A stretch of DNA of 64,000 nucleotides from Citrobacter youngae. Its GTDB lineage: Bacteria > Pseudomonadota > Gammaproteobacteria > Enterobacterales > Enterobacteriaceae. Below the pieces are notes generated by a model that ran no database searches, was not told the DNA's origin, and saw only the letters and a list, made by a program, of their open reading frames with translations. Below, in pieces: positions 1 through 10,627 of this stretch. The position numbers were made by a program, and so were the translations under genes. The DNA lies in assembly GCF_003818115.1 (NCBI RefSeq), contig NZ_RPOI01000010.1, forward strand, positions 62,001 through 126,000. Direction: 5' to 3'. Each line of letters begins with the position of its first letter. The first letter of the stretch is position 1.

Positions 1-123
1 CACACCACCTGGCTTATAGCCATCTGGCAGACAGTAAGTGCAACGAAAGTTACACACATCGGTAATCGACAAACGCAAGTAGTAAAACTTACGCGCGAAT
101 GCATCGGTAAGTTGAGAGCCCAT
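1..123 (-). CDS. moaA: GTP 3',8-cyclase MoaA (5' end only)
   Basis: Partial gene cut by the left edge; the first 41 codons are present. The product is the radical-SAM enzyme that converts GTP to 3',8-cyclo-GTP, the first step of molybdenum cofactor synthesis. The visible N-terminus reads [13 protein letters not shown], followed by the radical-SAM cluster motif CNFRCTYC (CxxxCxxC), nearly identical to E. coli MoaA. The ATG is at 123. Just upstream lie a Moco riboswitch and a ModE-type palindrome, the arrangement known from the E. coli moa operon. The rest of moaABCDE lies outside the window. Confidence 0.95.
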   Translation of the reverse strand, partial: MGSQLTDAFARKFYYLRLSITDVCNFRCTYCLPDGYKPGGV

Positions 124-124
124 G

Positions 125-240
125 TACACCTTTCCAAATACGGGAGGCGAAGTCATTTCTTCCTGCGCCCTGGTGACAATCGTATTCACGTATCGTCACG
201 GCCAAAGCACCGTATCATTTGACCCAGGTGCAGAGGCTAG
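125..240 (-). ncRNA. Moco (molybdenum cofactor) riboswitch, moaA leader
   Basis: The moaA leader keeps the conserved blocks I remember from the E. coli Moco RNA element. Read on the minus strand these are CTCTGCACCTGGGTCA, ACGGTGCTTTGGCCGTGAC, CACCAGGGCGCAGGAAGAAA and TGACTTCGCCTCCCGTAT, ending about ten bases before the moaA start. The element represses moaA expression when the cofactor is abundant. Boundaries are approximate. Identification is by recalled sequence similarity, not by a covariance-model search. Confidence 0.82.
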
Positions 241-323
241 AGTGTTTATACTCGTCATGCTTCGAGTACATTGTGGTTATGCCGATACTAGCGTGTAAAT
301 GACACTTTTGCCATGTACACTTT

Positions 324-347
324 CGCTGTATAAATCTGTATATAGCG
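324..347. promoter_or_regulatory. Putative ModE-molybdate operator upstream of moaA
   Basis: A 24-bp near-palindrome with arms CGCTGTATA and TATATAGCG (8 of 9 positions symmetric) around a 6-bp centre. It fits the ModE operator pattern and resembles the site before modA at 28243-28266. It lies about 200 bp upstream of the moaA start. ModE is known to activate moaA in E. coli. The rest of 241-544 shows AT-rich promoter-like sequence and no gene I can support. Confidence 0.6.
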
Positions 348-484
348 GCATGATCGTGCAATTTCGCTACAGAATAAGCAAAAACCATCGTTTTGCATTG
401 ATATACATCATCTTGCTATCAGGTGGATGTCGTCAGAAAGGGGTAGATCGCAGAAAAAAATTACGGCAGATGCCGACTGGATAA

Positions 485-1453
<969 letters not shown>

Positions 1454-1461
1454 ACGTATTT

Positions 1462-1540
1462 GCCTGATGCGCTGCGCTTATCAGGCCTACAGGTGCGCTT
1501 GTAGGCCTGATAACGGGTCTCCCCCGCCATCCGGCATCGC
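1462..1540. repeat. REP/BIME repeat between ybhK and uvrB
   Basis: Two inverted, imperfect palindromic units of the type CCTGATGCGCTGCGCTTATCAGG and its complement, followed by GCCATCCGGCATCGCG. They fill the gap between the convergent genes ybhK and uvrB. Such extragenic palindromes usually stabilise 3' ends and can stop transcription. Confidence 0.8.
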
Positions 1541-1541
1541 G

Positions 1542-3563
1542 TTAAGACGCCGCGATAAACAGCTCGCGCAACTGATGCAACTGGTCGCGGATCTGCGCGG
1601 CCTCTTCGAACTCAAGGTTCTGCGCATGCAGCATCATCTGACCTTCTAACTCGTGAATCTTCTGCTGCAGCGCTTTTGGCGTCATGTCCAGCTCAACAAC
1701 CTCGGATTTCGCCCCGGCACGTGACTTCCCTTTGCCTTTCGCTTTGGTCTTCGCAATATTCTGACCCAACGCCAGAATATCAACGACTTTCTTGTTCAGC
1801 CCCTGTGGCGTAATACCGTGTTCTTCGTTATACAGTTGCTGCTTCTCGCGACGACGTTCAGTTTCACCAATGGCCTTCGCCATTGAGGCGGTAATTTTAT
1901 CGCCGTAGAGAATCGCTTTACCGTTGATGTTACGCGCCGCTCGACCTATGGTCTGGATAAGCGATCGTTCCGAACGCAGGAACCCTTCTTTGTCCGCATC
2001 CAGAATCGCCACCAGAGAGACCTCAGGCATGTCCAGGCCTTCTCGCAACAGGTTGATACCAACCAGCACGTCAAACTCGCCCAGACGCAAATCACGAATG
2101 ATTTCCATACGTTCCACGGTATCGATGTCGGAGTGCAGATAGCGCACCCGCTCGCCGTGTTCTTCGAGGTATTCGGTGAGGTCTTCCGCCATGCGTTTGG
2201 TAAGCGTTGTGACCAACACACGTTCGTTAATCGCCGCACGGGTGCGGATCTCCGACAGCAGGTCATCAACCTGCGTCGCCACCGGGCGCACCTCAATGAC
2301 CGGATCCAGCAGGCCGGTCGGTCGTACCACCTGATCGACCACTTCATCACCGGATTTCTCCAGCTCATAGTTGCCCGGCGTCGCCGAAACGTAGATAGTT
2401 TGCGGAGCCAGCGCCTCGAACTCTTCAAATTTGAGCGGACGGTTATCCAGCGCCGACGGCAGACGGAATCCGTATTCGACCAGGGTCTCTTTACGCGCCC
2501 GGTCGCCACGGTACATGCCACCAATTTGCGGAATCGTAACGTGAGATTCATCCACCACCAGCAGGCCATCGGCAGGCAGGTAATCAAACAGCGTCGGCGG
2601 CGGCTCGCCAGGGCCGCGCCCGGACAGATAGCGGGAGTAGTTTTCAATCCCCGAGCAGTAACCCAGCTCGTTCATCATTTCCAGATCGAACTGCGTACGC
2701 TGGCTTAAACGCTGTTCTTCTACCAGTTTGTTGTTCGCCAGCAGGATTTTGCGGCGCTCCGCCAGCTCGACTTTAATTTCTTCCATTGCCTGCACGATAC
2801 GTTCGCGCGGCGTCACGTAGTGGGTTTTCGGGTAAATGGTGAAGCGCGAAATAGTGGATTCAACCTGCCCGGTTAGCGGGTCGAACAGCGACAAGCGCTC
2901 AACTTCTTCATCAAACAGTTCAACACGCAGCGCGATATCGTCAGATTCGGCCGGAAAGATGTCGATCACCTCACCACGCACGCGGAACGTCCCGCGCTGG
3001 AATGCCTGATCGTTACGCGTGTATTGCAGTTCAGCAAGCCGGCGCAGGATCGCGCGCTGGTCGATAATCATCCCCACCGTCAGATGCAACATCATCTTCA
3101 GATACAGATCCGGATCGCCCAGACCATAGATCGCGGAAACAGAGGCCACCACCACCACATCCCGCCGTTCAAGCAGGGCTTTGGTCGCCGACAAACGCAT
3201 CTGTTCAATGTGTTCGTTTACCGACGCATCTTTCTCGATAAAAGTATCAGAGCTCGGGACATAAGCCTCCGGCTGATAATAGTCGTAGTAGGAGACGAAA
3301 TATTCCACTGCGTTATCCGGGAAGAACTCTTTCATCTCGCCGTACAACTGGGCTGCGAGGGTTTTGTTAGGGGCCAGCACCATCGTCGGACGCTGTAAAT
3401 CCGCAATCACGTTGGCAATAGTGAATGTCTTCCCCGACCCCGTCACCCCGAGCAGCGTCTGATGCGCCAGACCATCCTCCAGCCCTTCTTCCAGGCGACG
3501 AATCGCCTCAGGCTGATCGCCAGAGGGTTTAAAAGCGGAATTCAGTTTGAACGGTTTACTCAT
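1542..3563 (-). CDS. uvrB: Excinuclease ABC subunit B
   Basis: 673 residues, the E. coli length. UvrB is the damage-verifying helicase-like subunit of nucleotide excision repair; it is loaded by UvrA and pairs with UvrC for incision. Visible features are the Walker A loop GVTGSGKT (residues 39-46), the beta-hairpin region with the [12 protein letters not shown] segment, the DESH Walker B box, helicase motif VI in TIGRAARN, and a C-terminal UVR domain ([17 protein letters not shown]) that binds UvrC. The gene stands alone, with a LexA box about 75 bp upstream and DnaA-box-like sites further out. The C-terminal 40 residues before the UVR domain differ most from E. coli. Confidence 0.98.
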   Translation of the reverse strand: MSKPFKLNSAFKPSGDQPEAIRRLEEGLEDGLAHQTLLGVTGSGKTFTIANVIADLQRPTMVLAPNKTLAAQLYGEMKEFFPDNAVEYFVSYYDYYQPEAYVPSSDTFIEKDASVNEHIEQMRLSATKALLERRDVVVVASVSAIYGLGDPDLYLKMMLHLTVGMIIDQRAILRRLAELQYTRNDQAFQRGTFRVRGEVIDIFPAESDDIALRVELFDEEVERLSLFDPLTGQVESTISRFTIYPKTHYVTPRERIVQAMEEIKVELAERRKILLANNKLVEEQRLSQRTQFDLEMMNELGYCSGIENYSRYLSGRGPGEPPPTLFDYLPADGLLVVDESHVTIPQIGGMYRGDRARKETLVEYGFRLPSALDNRPLKFEEFEALAPQTIYVSATPGNYELEKSGDEVVDQVVRPTGLLDPVIEVRPVATQVDDLLSEIRTRAAINERVLVTTLTKRMAEDLTEYLEEHGERVRYLHSDIDTVERMEIIRDLRLGEFDVLVGINLLREGLDMPEVSLVAILDADKEGFLRSERSLIQTIGRAARNINGKAILYGDKITASMAKAIGETERRREKQQLYNEEHGITPQGLNKKVVDILALGQNIAKTKAKGKGKSRAGAKSEVVELDMTPKALQQKIHELEGQMMLHAQNLEFEEAAQIRDQLHQLRELFIAAS

Positions 3564-3636
3564 GAGCAGCTACCTGAAGCAATGGGCGGGCAGGTGTGTA
3601 ATTTTACTCGCAGCAGTATATTTTGCCAGTAAAATA

Positions 3637-3656
3637 TACTGGATGAAAAAACAGTA
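3637..3656. promoter_or_regulatory. LexA (SOS) box of uvrB
   Basis: TACTGGATGAAAAAACAGTA fits the CTG-N10-CAG LexA consensus exactly and differs by only two bases from the E. coli uvrB SOS box as I recall it. It lies 74-93 bp upstream of the uvrB ATG, so uvrB should be derepressed on DNA damage. Confidence 0.88.
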
Positions 3657-4331
3657 ACGCACCAGAATATTTCTGTTACGCCATCAAAATGCCCGTCAGA
3701 GCAGGCTAAAATTTTGGCGCTGGCGAGATAAAACACCAGTAAAAATGTGTTATCCCCAAACCAATGACTTTTTTAACATTTGTCAAGACGGCAGATGAAA
3801 GTTTTATGGCAACGCATGACACTTCCGCGACAGCCATTGCTTTTATCTAACATTCTGTATTTCAATAACTATTCTCTCGAGCCGTCTTTCGCATCAATTT
3901 AGTCGCAGGCCGCGTCTTCTCTCGCTTACATTGTGTTTTCTAACTCTAATACACAAGGTTATCCACAGGAATAGTGGATAACTGCCTCCAGCCCGTGCTG
4001 ACTGCCGCCTGGCAAAAACACCGACTTGCTCTTTTCGGGTGGGATAAAAAAAAATTATCGCCATTTTTTTATATTTATCAGCCAACGGAGCCCTGGAGGC
4101 TGTCGAGATCTTGCTCGCATTTTCACCATTTACCTGCCTGCACCATCCCGACGCGACCAGGCACTGGCAATGTGCGCAAAATTAACCCGGATCGTTAAAA
4201 ACCAGACATCGCTGCCGATGGATCACGCTATCCCGCTGTTTTTCGCGCATTTCCCATTTGTGGCAAGAGATTTGCAATTTTCTTCTGCTCCCCGGCCTGT
4301 CGGGCGGATAACTTCATGATGGAGAAAACCT
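3657..4331. other. Long intergenic region between uvrB and the orphan ABC gene, with DnaA boxes
   Basis: About 675 bases without a convincing gene. It contains a perfect DnaA box TTATCCACA at 3959-3967, an opposite-strand 8/9 match at 3973-3981 (revcomp TTATCCACT), and another 8/9 match TTATCCCCA at 3750-3758. DnaA binding upstream of uvrB has been described in E. coli, so these probably belong to distal uvrB control. The right end carries the ribosome site GGAGA before the ABC gene. Short open frames here have no recognisable family and are poorly placed for translation. Confidence 0.6.
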
Positions 4332-5054
4332 ATGTTGAGTCTTCGCGCAGTGAATCACTATTACGGTAACCAGCACACGCTATGGGATGTGGATCTCGAC
4401 CTGCAGCCCGGCAAATGTACCGGTGTGCTGGGACTTCCGGGGATGGGGAAAACGACGCTGGCCAATTGCATCATCGGCAATTTGCCTATCGAAAGCGGTA
4501 CGATGGTCTGGCATCAGGCAGGCGCGCCACCGCGCGATCTGAGTCCGATCCCAGCGGCAAATCGCATTGCGCTGGGTATTAACTCCGTTTCACAACAGAG
4601 ACGGATTTTTTCGCAACTGACGGTCGAGGAAAATCTGCATATTGCGCGCCAGGCGGTTGAAGAAAGCGAAACGATGAACAGCAGCGATATATACCGCCTC
4701 TTCCCACAGTTGTACAGTCTGCGTCAGACCAAAGGGGTTGCCTTATCAGAGGAAAATCAGCACCAGCTTGCACTCGCCAGCGCGCTGGTTACACGCCCAC
4801 GCCTGCTAATCCTCGATGAGCCTACGCGAGGAACGGGCCAGGCGTATATCCACAAGCTGGGGAACCTGATTGTGAGGCTAAGCCAGGAGTTGGGCATCGC
4901 CATAATGCTCGCAGAGCAAAGCCTGCCGTTTATTCGTCGGGTCGCTGATTGCTATTGCCTGTTACATCGCGGACGCAATGTGGCCCAGGGACAACTGGCG
5001 CAGCTCAGCGACCCGTTTCTTAACGACTGGATGGCGCCAGAGGCAAAACGCTAA
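4332..5054 (+). CDS. Orphan UrtE/LivF-like ABC ATPase with degenerate signature motif
   Basis: 240 residues, resembling UrtE, the ATPase of the urea ABC importer, and LivF of branched-chain amino acid importers. Walker A is GLPGMGKTT (about residues 34-42) and Walker B is LLILDEPT. The ABC signature LSGGQ is replaced by LSEENQ: both glycines that contact ATP across the dimer are lost. No permease, binding protein or partner ATPase gene lies beside it. GGAGA precedes the ATG. Its 3' end overlaps bioD convergently by 35 bp. It is either a remnant of a lost urt cassette or an ATPase repurposed for something other than transport. Confidence 0.75.
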   Translation: MLSLRAVNHYYGNQHTLWDVDLDLQPGKCTGVLGLPGMGKTTLANCIIGNLPIESGTMVWHQAGAPPRDLSPIPAANRIALGINSVSQQRRIFSQLTVEENLHIARQAVEESETMNSSDIYRLFPQLYSLRQTKGVALSEENQHQLALASALVTRPRLLILDEPTRGTGQAYIHKLGNLIVRLSQELGIAIMLAEQSLPFIRRVADCYCLLHRGRNVAQGQLAQLSDPFLNDWMAPEAKR

Positions 5055-5718
5055 GGTCGAGATAGTGCCCTGTCGTTGCGCGTTCTGGCTCGTCCTCCAG
5101 CCATGGGATTTCCCCCAGCAGCGGAGCCGGAATCGCGCGTTTCAGCGTTGCCATATATTCAGCATGGCGTTTCCCTGGCGGAGTCACATCATTGGCGACC
5201 CACCCCGCCAGCGTCAACCCAGCCTGTTGTACTGCTTGCGCAGTCAGAATGGCATGGTTGATGCAGCCAAGCTTGACGCCAACCACCATAATCACCGGCA
5301 GTTGTTCTGCTTGTACCCAGTCAGAAAAACTCAGCGTGGGTGAAAGCGGCGTAAACCAACCGCCAGCGCCTTCCACCAGCACCCAGTCAGCCTGTTCTTC
5401 AAGCAAGCGTAAACCCGCAGACATCACTGAGGCCTGAATAGGGCGACCTTCGTCAGCGCTGATGATATGCGGTGACGTGGGTTCGGCAAAGGTATAGGGA
5501 TTGATTGCCGTATAGTGCACTGCCACAGCGCTGTTGCGCTGTAATGCCAGAGCATCGCTATTACGCAGACCCTCAGCCGTTATTTCACTACCGGACGCCA
5601 CGGGCTTATAGCCGACCGTTCGATAACCCAATTGCCCCGCGGCCTGCAGGAGCGCACAGCTGGCAATTGTTTTACCAACCTCAGTGTCCGTCCCGGTGAC
5701 AAAATACGTTCTGGTCAC
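5020..5718 (-). CDS. bioD: Dethiobiotin synthetase
   Basis: 232 residues, about seven longer than E. coli BioD because of a C-terminal tail. BioD closes the ureido ring of dethiobiotin from 7,8-diaminopelargonate, CO2 and ATP. The P-loop GTDTEVGKT is at residues 8-16, and VEGAGGW and [10 protein letters not shown] are conserved. The start codon is GTG at 5718, preceded by AGGAGT. It is the last gene of bioBFCD. Its first 38 bases overlap the end of bioC, and its 3' end overlaps the orphan ABC gene. Confidence 0.95.
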   Translation of the reverse strand: MTRTYFVTGTDTEVGKTIASCALLQAAGQLGYRTVGYKPVASGSEITAEGLRNSDALALQRNSAVAVHYTAINPYTFAEPTSPHIISADEGRPIQASVMSAGLRLLEEQADWVLVEGAGGWFTPLSPTLSFSDWVQAEQLPVIMVVGVKLGCINHAILTAQAVQQAGLTLAGWVANDVTPPGKRHAEYMATLKRAIPAPLLGEIPWLEDEPERATTGHYLDLSVLPLAPSSR

Positions 5719-6466
5719 GTTGAATTACTCCTAAAAAAAGTTGATACGTCAGCGGGTATTTTCCCTGTACAGAGGGCCAGGCTAACTGTAACTGCTGCAG
5801 CTGTGAACGGGTCAGTACGCGCTGTTCGCGTCCATCATGGAGATGCGTCGCACCGATCCCTTTGAGCGAGCGCATGGCGCTCAACGCATCGTCAAACCAC
5901 AGTGTCACCGGATGAAGCTGATACTCGACGTCCCAGCCATGCAGAGCCTTTTCAAGTTGCTCCACGGGCAAGAAACGGTTGGTGTGCTCCCGGTCATCTA
6001 CCGCTTGCCACGCCCGGCGTAATTCCGGCATCGAGCCGTGTGCCAGGGTACTAAACGCCACCGTGCCTCCGGGGCGCACAACCCGGCAAAGCTCACTTAA
6101 CGCGCCGTGTAAATCGCTGCACCACTGCACCGCCAGATTGCTCCAGGCCAGGTCAAAAGTGGCAGCGTTTTGAGGGATGGCTTCAATATCCGCCAGCAGA
6201 TAGTGGTGGGCGGCATTTTGCCGCTGTGCCTCTGCCAGCATTTGTTCAGAAAGATCCAGTGCGCTGACTTCGCTTCCCTGCTCACGCCAGTAGCGACTCA
6301 TGCGCCCTGGGCCGCACCCCGCATCCAGTACCCGTGCATAATCCCGTTCACCAAGCAGCGCCAGCAAGGCGTCGGCGCTTTGGCACTGTAGCCCGGCATG
6401 TTGTTCATAGTGGGAAGCGGCGCGTCCAAATGCAGCAGCAATGGCCTGTTTATTGACCTGCGCCAT
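5681..6466 (-). CDS. bioC: Malonyl-[acp] methyltransferase BioC
   Basis: 261 residues. This SAM-dependent methyltransferase O-methylates malonyl-ACP so that fatty acid synthesis can build the pimelate moiety of biotin. Motif I is [14 protein letters not shown], and the WSNLAVQW and [20 protein letters not shown] blocks are typical. The ATG at 6466 ([17 protein letters not shown]) matches E. coli; upstream residues in the open frame are bioF coding sequence. The C-terminus runs about ten residues past the usual end (after FLGVIQR) and reads into bioD, which suggests loss of the ancestral stop. Confidence 0.95.
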   Translation of the reverse strand: MAQVNKQAIAAAFGRAASHYEQHAGLQCQSADALLALLGERDYARVLDAGCGPGRMSRYWREQGSEVSALDLSEQMLAEAQRQNAAHHYLLADIEAIPQNAATFDLAWSNLAVQWCSDLHGALSELCRVVRPGGTVAFSTLAHGSMPELRRAWQAVDDREHTNRFLPVEQLEKALHGWDVEYQLHPVTLWFDDALSAMRSLKGIGATHLHDGREQRVLTRSQLQQLQLAWPSVQGKYPLTYQLFLGVIQRDQNVFCHRDGH

Positions 6467-7607
6467 GCAGCACCTCCAGCAAGCGGTCGATATCCTGGCA
6501 TTCATGCGCCTGCGTCAGCGTCAGCCGTAATCTGGCGGTGCCGACCGGTACCGTAGGAGGCCGGATGGCGGTCACCCAACAACCTTGGGCGCGTAAAACC
6601 TCCGCCAGTTGCAGTGCTTTATGGTTATCGCCCACGATCAATGGCTGGATGGCACTGTCTGAGTTTGCCAGCGTGAAATCCGCAATATCCAGGCCAGCAC
6701 GAAAACGTTGGATCAACATGGCCAGTTTTTCCCGGCGTTCATCGCCCTCACGACTGCGGATCACTGCCAGCGCGGCACGCAATGCCTGCGCCTGAGCAGG
6801 CGGCATGCTGGTGCTGTAAATCAGATGACGGGCAAACTGCAGCAGATAATCGGCCACGCTGTCTGAACACAGGATTGCCGCGCCGCTGACGCCAAATCCT
6901 TTCCCGAAGGTCACCACTAACAGCTCAGGTTTCACCTGCTGTCGGAAGCATGAGCCACGCCCTTCCTCACCGCTAACGCCTATACCGTGGGCATCATCCA
7001 CCAGCAACCACGCATTCTGGTGCTGCGCCTCAGCGTGAGTTTCCGCCAGCGGTGCGCTGTCGCCATCCATGCTGAACACGCCTTCGGTCACCACCAACTG
7101 CTGCCCCGGACAGGGGGCAGACAGTAGACGAGCCAAATGTTGCGGGTCGTTATGGGTAAAACGGCGTAACACGGCGGGACTCAGACTGGCCGCTTCCAGC
7201 AACGACGCATGGCTGAGGCGGTCGGCGACAATCCGGTCATCTTTTCCCATCAACGCTGTGATCACCGCCTGGTTGGCGGCGAAACCGGAAATGAACAGCA
7301 ATGCTCGTGAATAACCCAGCCATTGCGCCAGTTCGTCTTCCAGCGCCTGATGCGCGATGGAATAGCCGCTAACATGGCCTGAACCCCCGCTGCCGACGCC
7401 AAAACGTTCAGCCCCCTGCTGCCAGGCACAGACTATCTGTGGATGGTGACTCAACCCCAGATAATCGTTACTGGAAAAATTCAGATACTGACGCCCCTCG
7501 GCCAACAACCAGCGCCCTGCCCCCTGTGTCACCGCATAGCGGCGACGCAGAGCATCAGCAGAACGACGCAAAGTGAGCGCATCGTCAATTTTTTGCTGCC
7601 AGGTCAT
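6450..7607 (-). CDS. bioF: 8-amino-7-oxononanoate synthase
   Basis: 385 residues, matching the family. This PLP-dependent alpha-oxoamine synthase condenses pimeloyl-ACP (or -CoA) with L-alanine. Visible are [32 protein letters not shown] and the PLP lysine in [11 protein letters not shown]. Its start overlaps the bioB stop by four bases, and its 3' end overlaps the bioC start, indicating translational coupling. Confidence 0.97.
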   Translation of the reverse strand: MTWQQKIDDALTLRRSADALRRRYAVTQGAGRWLLAEGRQYLNFSSNDYLGLSHHPQIVCAWQQGAERFGVGSGGSGHVSGYSIAHQALEDELAQWLGYSRALLFISGFAANQAVITALMGKDDRIVADRLSHASLLEAASLSPAVLRRFTHNDPQHLARLLSAPCPGQQLVVTEGVFSMDGDSAPLAETHAEAQHQNAWLLVDDAHGIGVSGEEGRGSCFRQQVKPELLVVTFGKGFGVSGAAILCSDSVADYLLQFARHLIYSTSMPPAQAQALRAALAVIRSREGDERREKLAMLIQRFRAGLDIADFTLANSDSAIQPLIVGDNHKALQLAEVLRAQGCWVTAIRPPTVPVGTARLRLTLTQAHECQDIDRLLEVLHGAGQ

Positions 7608-8644
7608 ACGGTTGCCGCGTTGTAGTAGTCGTCTGTATCCGGGGTGCGCAACGCCTGCTCCAGACGTTGCTGCTGTTCGTTATCGCCCACCAGTACCGCC
7701 GTTTGCTGCGGATTCAGACCGAGTTTGCGGAATAAAAGCAGATCTTTGTCTTCGTTCGGGTTGGGTGTAGTGAGCAGTTTGCAGCCGTAGAAAATCGAGT
7801 TGGCCCCGGCCATAAAACACATTGCCTGGGTCTGTTCGTTCATCTGCTCGCGCCCGGCAGAAAGACGCACGTACGAGGTCGGCATCATGATGCGCGCGAC
7901 AGCGATAGTACGAATAAAATCAAACGCATCCACATCGTCGTTATCGGCCAGCGGCGTGCCCTTTACTTTCACCAGCATGTTAATGGGGACGCTTTCCGGC
8001 GGTGTGGGTAGGTTCGCCAGTTGCAGCAATAAACCGGCACGATCGGTAACCGTTTCCCCTAACCCCACGATACCGCCAGAGCAGACTTTAATCCCCGCCT
8101 CACGCACTTTATCCAGCGTATCAAGTCGCTCCTGGTACGAACGGGTGGTAATGATATTGCCGTAAAATTCCGGCGAGGTATCGAGGTTATGGTTGTAGTA
8201 GTCCAGACCCGCGCTGGCCAGTCGCTGAGCCTGGGTTTCGTCCAACGTGCCCAGCGTCATACAGGCTTCCAGCCCCAGCGCTTTTACACCCTGGACCATC
8301 TGTTCCAGATAAGGCATGTCGCGCTCATGCGGATTCTTCCACGCCGCCCCCATGCAAAACCGTGTTGAACCTGCCTGCTTCGCCTTACGCGCGGAATCCA
8401 GAACCTGCTCAACTTCCATCAGACGCTCGGTTTCCAGACCGGTTTTATAGCGGGAACTTTGCGGGCAGTATTTGCAGTCCTCCGGACAGGCACCGGTTTT
8501 AATCGACAGCAGCGTACTCACCTGTACCTGCCGCGGATCAAAATGCTGACGGTGCACTTGTTGCGCTTCAAACAGCAGATCCAGCAGGGGTTTTTCAAAT
8601 AATTCGGTGACTTGCGACATTGTCCAGCGAGAAGAATGAGCCAT
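7604..8644 (-). CDS. bioB: Biotin synthase
   Basis: 346 residues, the E. coli length. This radical-SAM enzyme inserts sulfur into dethiobiotin. The [4Fe-4S] cysteines are C53, C57 and C60 in [10 protein letters not shown]. The [2Fe-2S] ligand blocks [21 protein letters not shown] and [12 protein letters not shown] are present. It is the first gene of bioBFCD and is transcribed divergently from bioA across the BirA operator. Confidence 0.98.
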   Translation of the reverse strand: MAHSSRWTMSQVTELFEKPLLDLLFEAQQVHRQHFDPRQVQVSTLLSIKTGACPEDCKYCPQSSRYKTGLETERLMEVEQVLDSARKAKQAGSTRFCMGAAWKNPHERDMPYLEQMVQGVKALGLEACMTLGTLDETQAQRLASAGLDYYNHNLDTSPEFYGNIITTRSYQERLDTLDKVREAGIKVCSGGIVGLGETVTDRAGLLLQLANLPTPPESVPINMLVKVKGTPLADNDDVDAFDFIRTIAVARIMMPTSYVRLSAGREQMNEQTQAMCFMAGANSIFYGCKLLTTPNPNEDKDLLLFRKLGLNPQQTAVLVGDNEQQQRLEQALRTPDTDDYYNAATV

Positions 8645-8679
8645 ATTGATATACGTTTCGTTGTCAGTTTGGTGTAGAC

Positions 8680-8713
8680 TCGTAAACCTAAATCTTTTTA
8701 ATTTGGTTTACAA
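8680..8713. promoter_or_regulatory. BirA operator between bioB and bioA
   Basis: Inverted repeat with cores GTAAACC (8682-8688) and GGTTTAC (8705-8711) around a 16-bp AT-rich centre, the layout of the E. coli bio operator. Biotinyl-5'-AMP-bound BirA binds it and represses both divergent promoters. The outer base of the left half (TCGTAAACC) deviates from TTGTAAACC, so the site is slightly asymmetric. Confidence 0.9.
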
Positions 8714-8720
8714 GTCGATT

Positions 8721-10010
8721 ATGACAACGGACGATCTTGCGTTTGACCAACGCCATATCTGGCACCCTTACACCTCCATGACCTCCCCGCTACCGGTTTA
8801 TCCGGTGGCCAGTGCCGAAGGTTGTGAACTGCTATTAGCCAACGGTGAGCGGCTGATTGACGGTATGTCGTCCTGGTGGGCGGCGATCCACGGTTACAAT
8901 CACCCGCAGCTGAACGCCGCGATGAAAACGCAGATTGATGCCATGTCGCACGTGATGTTTGGCGGCATTACCCATGCCCCGGCTATTGCGCTGTGTCGCC
9001 AGTTGGTGGCGATGACGCCCGAGGCGCTGGAGTGCGTTTTTCTCGCGGATTCTGGTTCGGTCGCCGTGGAAGTCGCGATGAAAATGGCGCTGCAATACTG
9101 GCAGGCAAAAGGCGAAGCGCGTCAGCGTTTCCTGACGTTTCGTAACGGTTATCACGGTGACACCTTCGGCGCAATGTCGGTCTGCGATCCCGACAACTCG
9201 ATGCACAGTCTGTGGAAGGGTTATCTGCCGGAGAACCTGTTTGCGCCCGCCCCGCAAAGCCGCATGGGCGGCGAGTGGGACGAACTGGATATGGTACCGT
9301 TCGCCCGCCTGATGGCCGCGCATCGCCACGAAATTGCGGCGGTGATCCTTGAGCCGATTGTGCAGGGCGCTGGCGGCATGCGCATGTATCACCCCGAATG
9401 GTTAAAACGCATCCGTAAAATGTGTGACCGTGAAGGTATCCTGTTGATTGCCGATGAAATCGCCACCGGATTTGGTCGTACAGGCAAGCTGTTTGCCTGT
9501 GAACACGCCGATATCACCCCGGATATTTTGTGCCTTGGCAAAGCGTTAACCGGCGGGACAATGACCCTTTCCGCAACTCTGACCACCCGCCAGGTCGCGG
9601 AAACCATCAGCAACGGTGAAGCCGGATGTTTTATGCACGGCCCGACTTTCATGGGCAATCCACTGGCCTGCGCCGTCGCCTCCGCCAGCCTGTCGTTACT
9701 CGAAACCGGCGAGTGGCGCTCGCAGGTAGCGAACATAGAAGCGCAGCTGCGGGCAGAGCTCGCCCCGGCGGCTGATTCCCGTTGGGTCGCCGACGTGCGC
9801 GTGCTTGGTGCCATCGGCGTCATCGAAACCACGCATCCGGTGAATATGGCCGCTTTACAGAAGTTCTTTGTCGAACAGGGCGTGTGGGTAAGACCGTTTG
9901 GTAAGCTCATTTATCTGATGCCGCCGTACATCATCAAGCCCGAACAACTGTGTCGTCTGACCCAGGCCGTCAACGAGGCTGTGCGCAATGCAACATTTTT
10001 TAGCGATTAA
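8721..10010 (+). CDS. bioA: Adenosylmethionine-8-amino-7-oxononanoate aminotransferase
   Basis: 429 residues from the ATG at 8721 ([20 protein letters not shown]), as in E. coli. The open frame extends upstream to 8646, but that part overlaps the bio operator. The enzyme is a class III PLP aminotransferase that uses SAM as amino donor to make 7,8-diaminopelargonate. Motifs are [43 protein letters not shown] and the PLP lysine in [10 protein letters not shown]. It is expressed divergently from bioBFCD under BirA control. Confidence 0.98.
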   Translation: MTTDDLAFDQRHIWHPYTSMTSPLPVYPVASAEGCELLLANGERLIDGMSSWWAAIHGYNHPQLNAAMKTQIDAMSHVMFGGITHAPAIALCRQLVAMTPEALECVFLADSGSVAVEVAMKMALQYWQAKGEARQRFLTFRNGYHGDTFGAMSVCDPDNSMHSLWKGYLPENLFAPAPQSRMGGEWDELDMVPFARLMAAHRHEIAAVILEPIVQGAGGMRMYHPEWLKRIRKMCDREGILLIADEIATGFGRTGKLFACEHADITPDILCLGKALTGGTMTLSATLTTRQVAETISNGEAGCFMHGPTFMGNPLACAVASASLSLLETGEWRSQVANIEAQLRAELAPAADSRWVADVRVLGAIGVIETTHPVNMAALQKFFVEQGVWVRPFGKLIYLMPPYIIKPEQLCRLTQAVNEAVRNATFFSD

Positions 10011-10067
10011 CCAGCGGTAAGCTCTACGGTTTCTGGCTACACTTTTTGGCTAACGAGAGGAGTCAGC

Positions 10068-10544
10068 ATGAAACTAATCAGTAACGATCTGCGCGATGGC
10101 GAAAAGCTTCCTCATCGCCACGTCTTTAACGGCATGGGATATGACGGGGATAATATTTCCCCGCATCTGGCATGGGATGATGTGCCCGCCGGGACTAAAA
10201 GCTTTGTCGTGACCTGTTACGATCCTGATGCGCCAACCGGCTCCGGCTGGTGGCACTGGGTGGTGGTAAATCTGCCTGCAGATACCCGGGTTTTACCACA
10301 AGGTTACGGCTCGGGGCTGGTTGCGTTGCCGGAAGGCGTGCTGCAAACACGCACGGATTTTGGTAAAGCAGGTTATGGTGGCGCTGCGCCGCCGAAGGGG
10401 GAAACCCACCGCTATATCTTTACGGTTCACGCACTGGATGTGGAGCGTATTGATGTCGATAAGGACGCCAGCGGCGCGATGGTTGGATTTAATGTCCATT
10501 TCCACTCGCTCGCCAGCGCCTCAATTACGGCGATGTTTAGCTAA
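10068..10544 (+). CDS. ybhB: PEBP-family protein YbhB
   Basis: 158 residues, as in E. coli. It belongs to the phosphatidylethanolamine-binding / Raf-kinase-inhibitor-like family of small cytosolic proteins. The family anion pocket is visible in NISPHLAWDDVP, YDPDAPTGSGWWHWVVVNLP and PPKGETHRYIFTVHALD. The physiological ligand in enterics is unknown. GAGAGGAG precedes the ATG. In K-12 this gene also neighbours bioA, so the hut genes are inserted after it. Confidence 0.93.
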   Translation: MKLISNDLRDGEKLPHRHVFNGMGYDGDNISPHLAWDDVPAGTKSFVVTCYDPDAPTGSGWWHWVVVNLPADTRVLPQGYGSGLVALPEGVLQTRTDFGKAGYGGAAPPKGETHRYIFTVHALDVERIDVDKDASGAMVGFNVHFHSLASASITAMFS

Positions 10545-10550
10545 CCTCCG

Positions 10551-10624
10551 TGCCGGATGGCAACGCTAACGCGTTTTATCCGGCCTACGAGCTGGTTTGT
10601 AGGCCGGATAAGCGCCATCCGGCA
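10551..10624. repeat. REP/BIME repeat between ybhB and hutH
   Basis: Two inverted units, GCCGGATGG...TTATCCGGCCTAC and TGTAGGCCGGATAAGCGCCATCCGGC, separated by a short spacer. They fill the gap between convergent ybhB and hutH. Confidence 0.85.
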
Positions 10625-10627
10625 TTT

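Noticed and set aside
1942-2708. Long open frames antisense to or out of frame with uvrB
   Set aside because: They are composition shadows of uvrB with Arg/Trp-rich translations and no family.
3894-4319. Small open frames between uvrB and the ABC gene
   Set aside because: They overlap each other on both strands, cross the DnaA boxes and lack family similarity.
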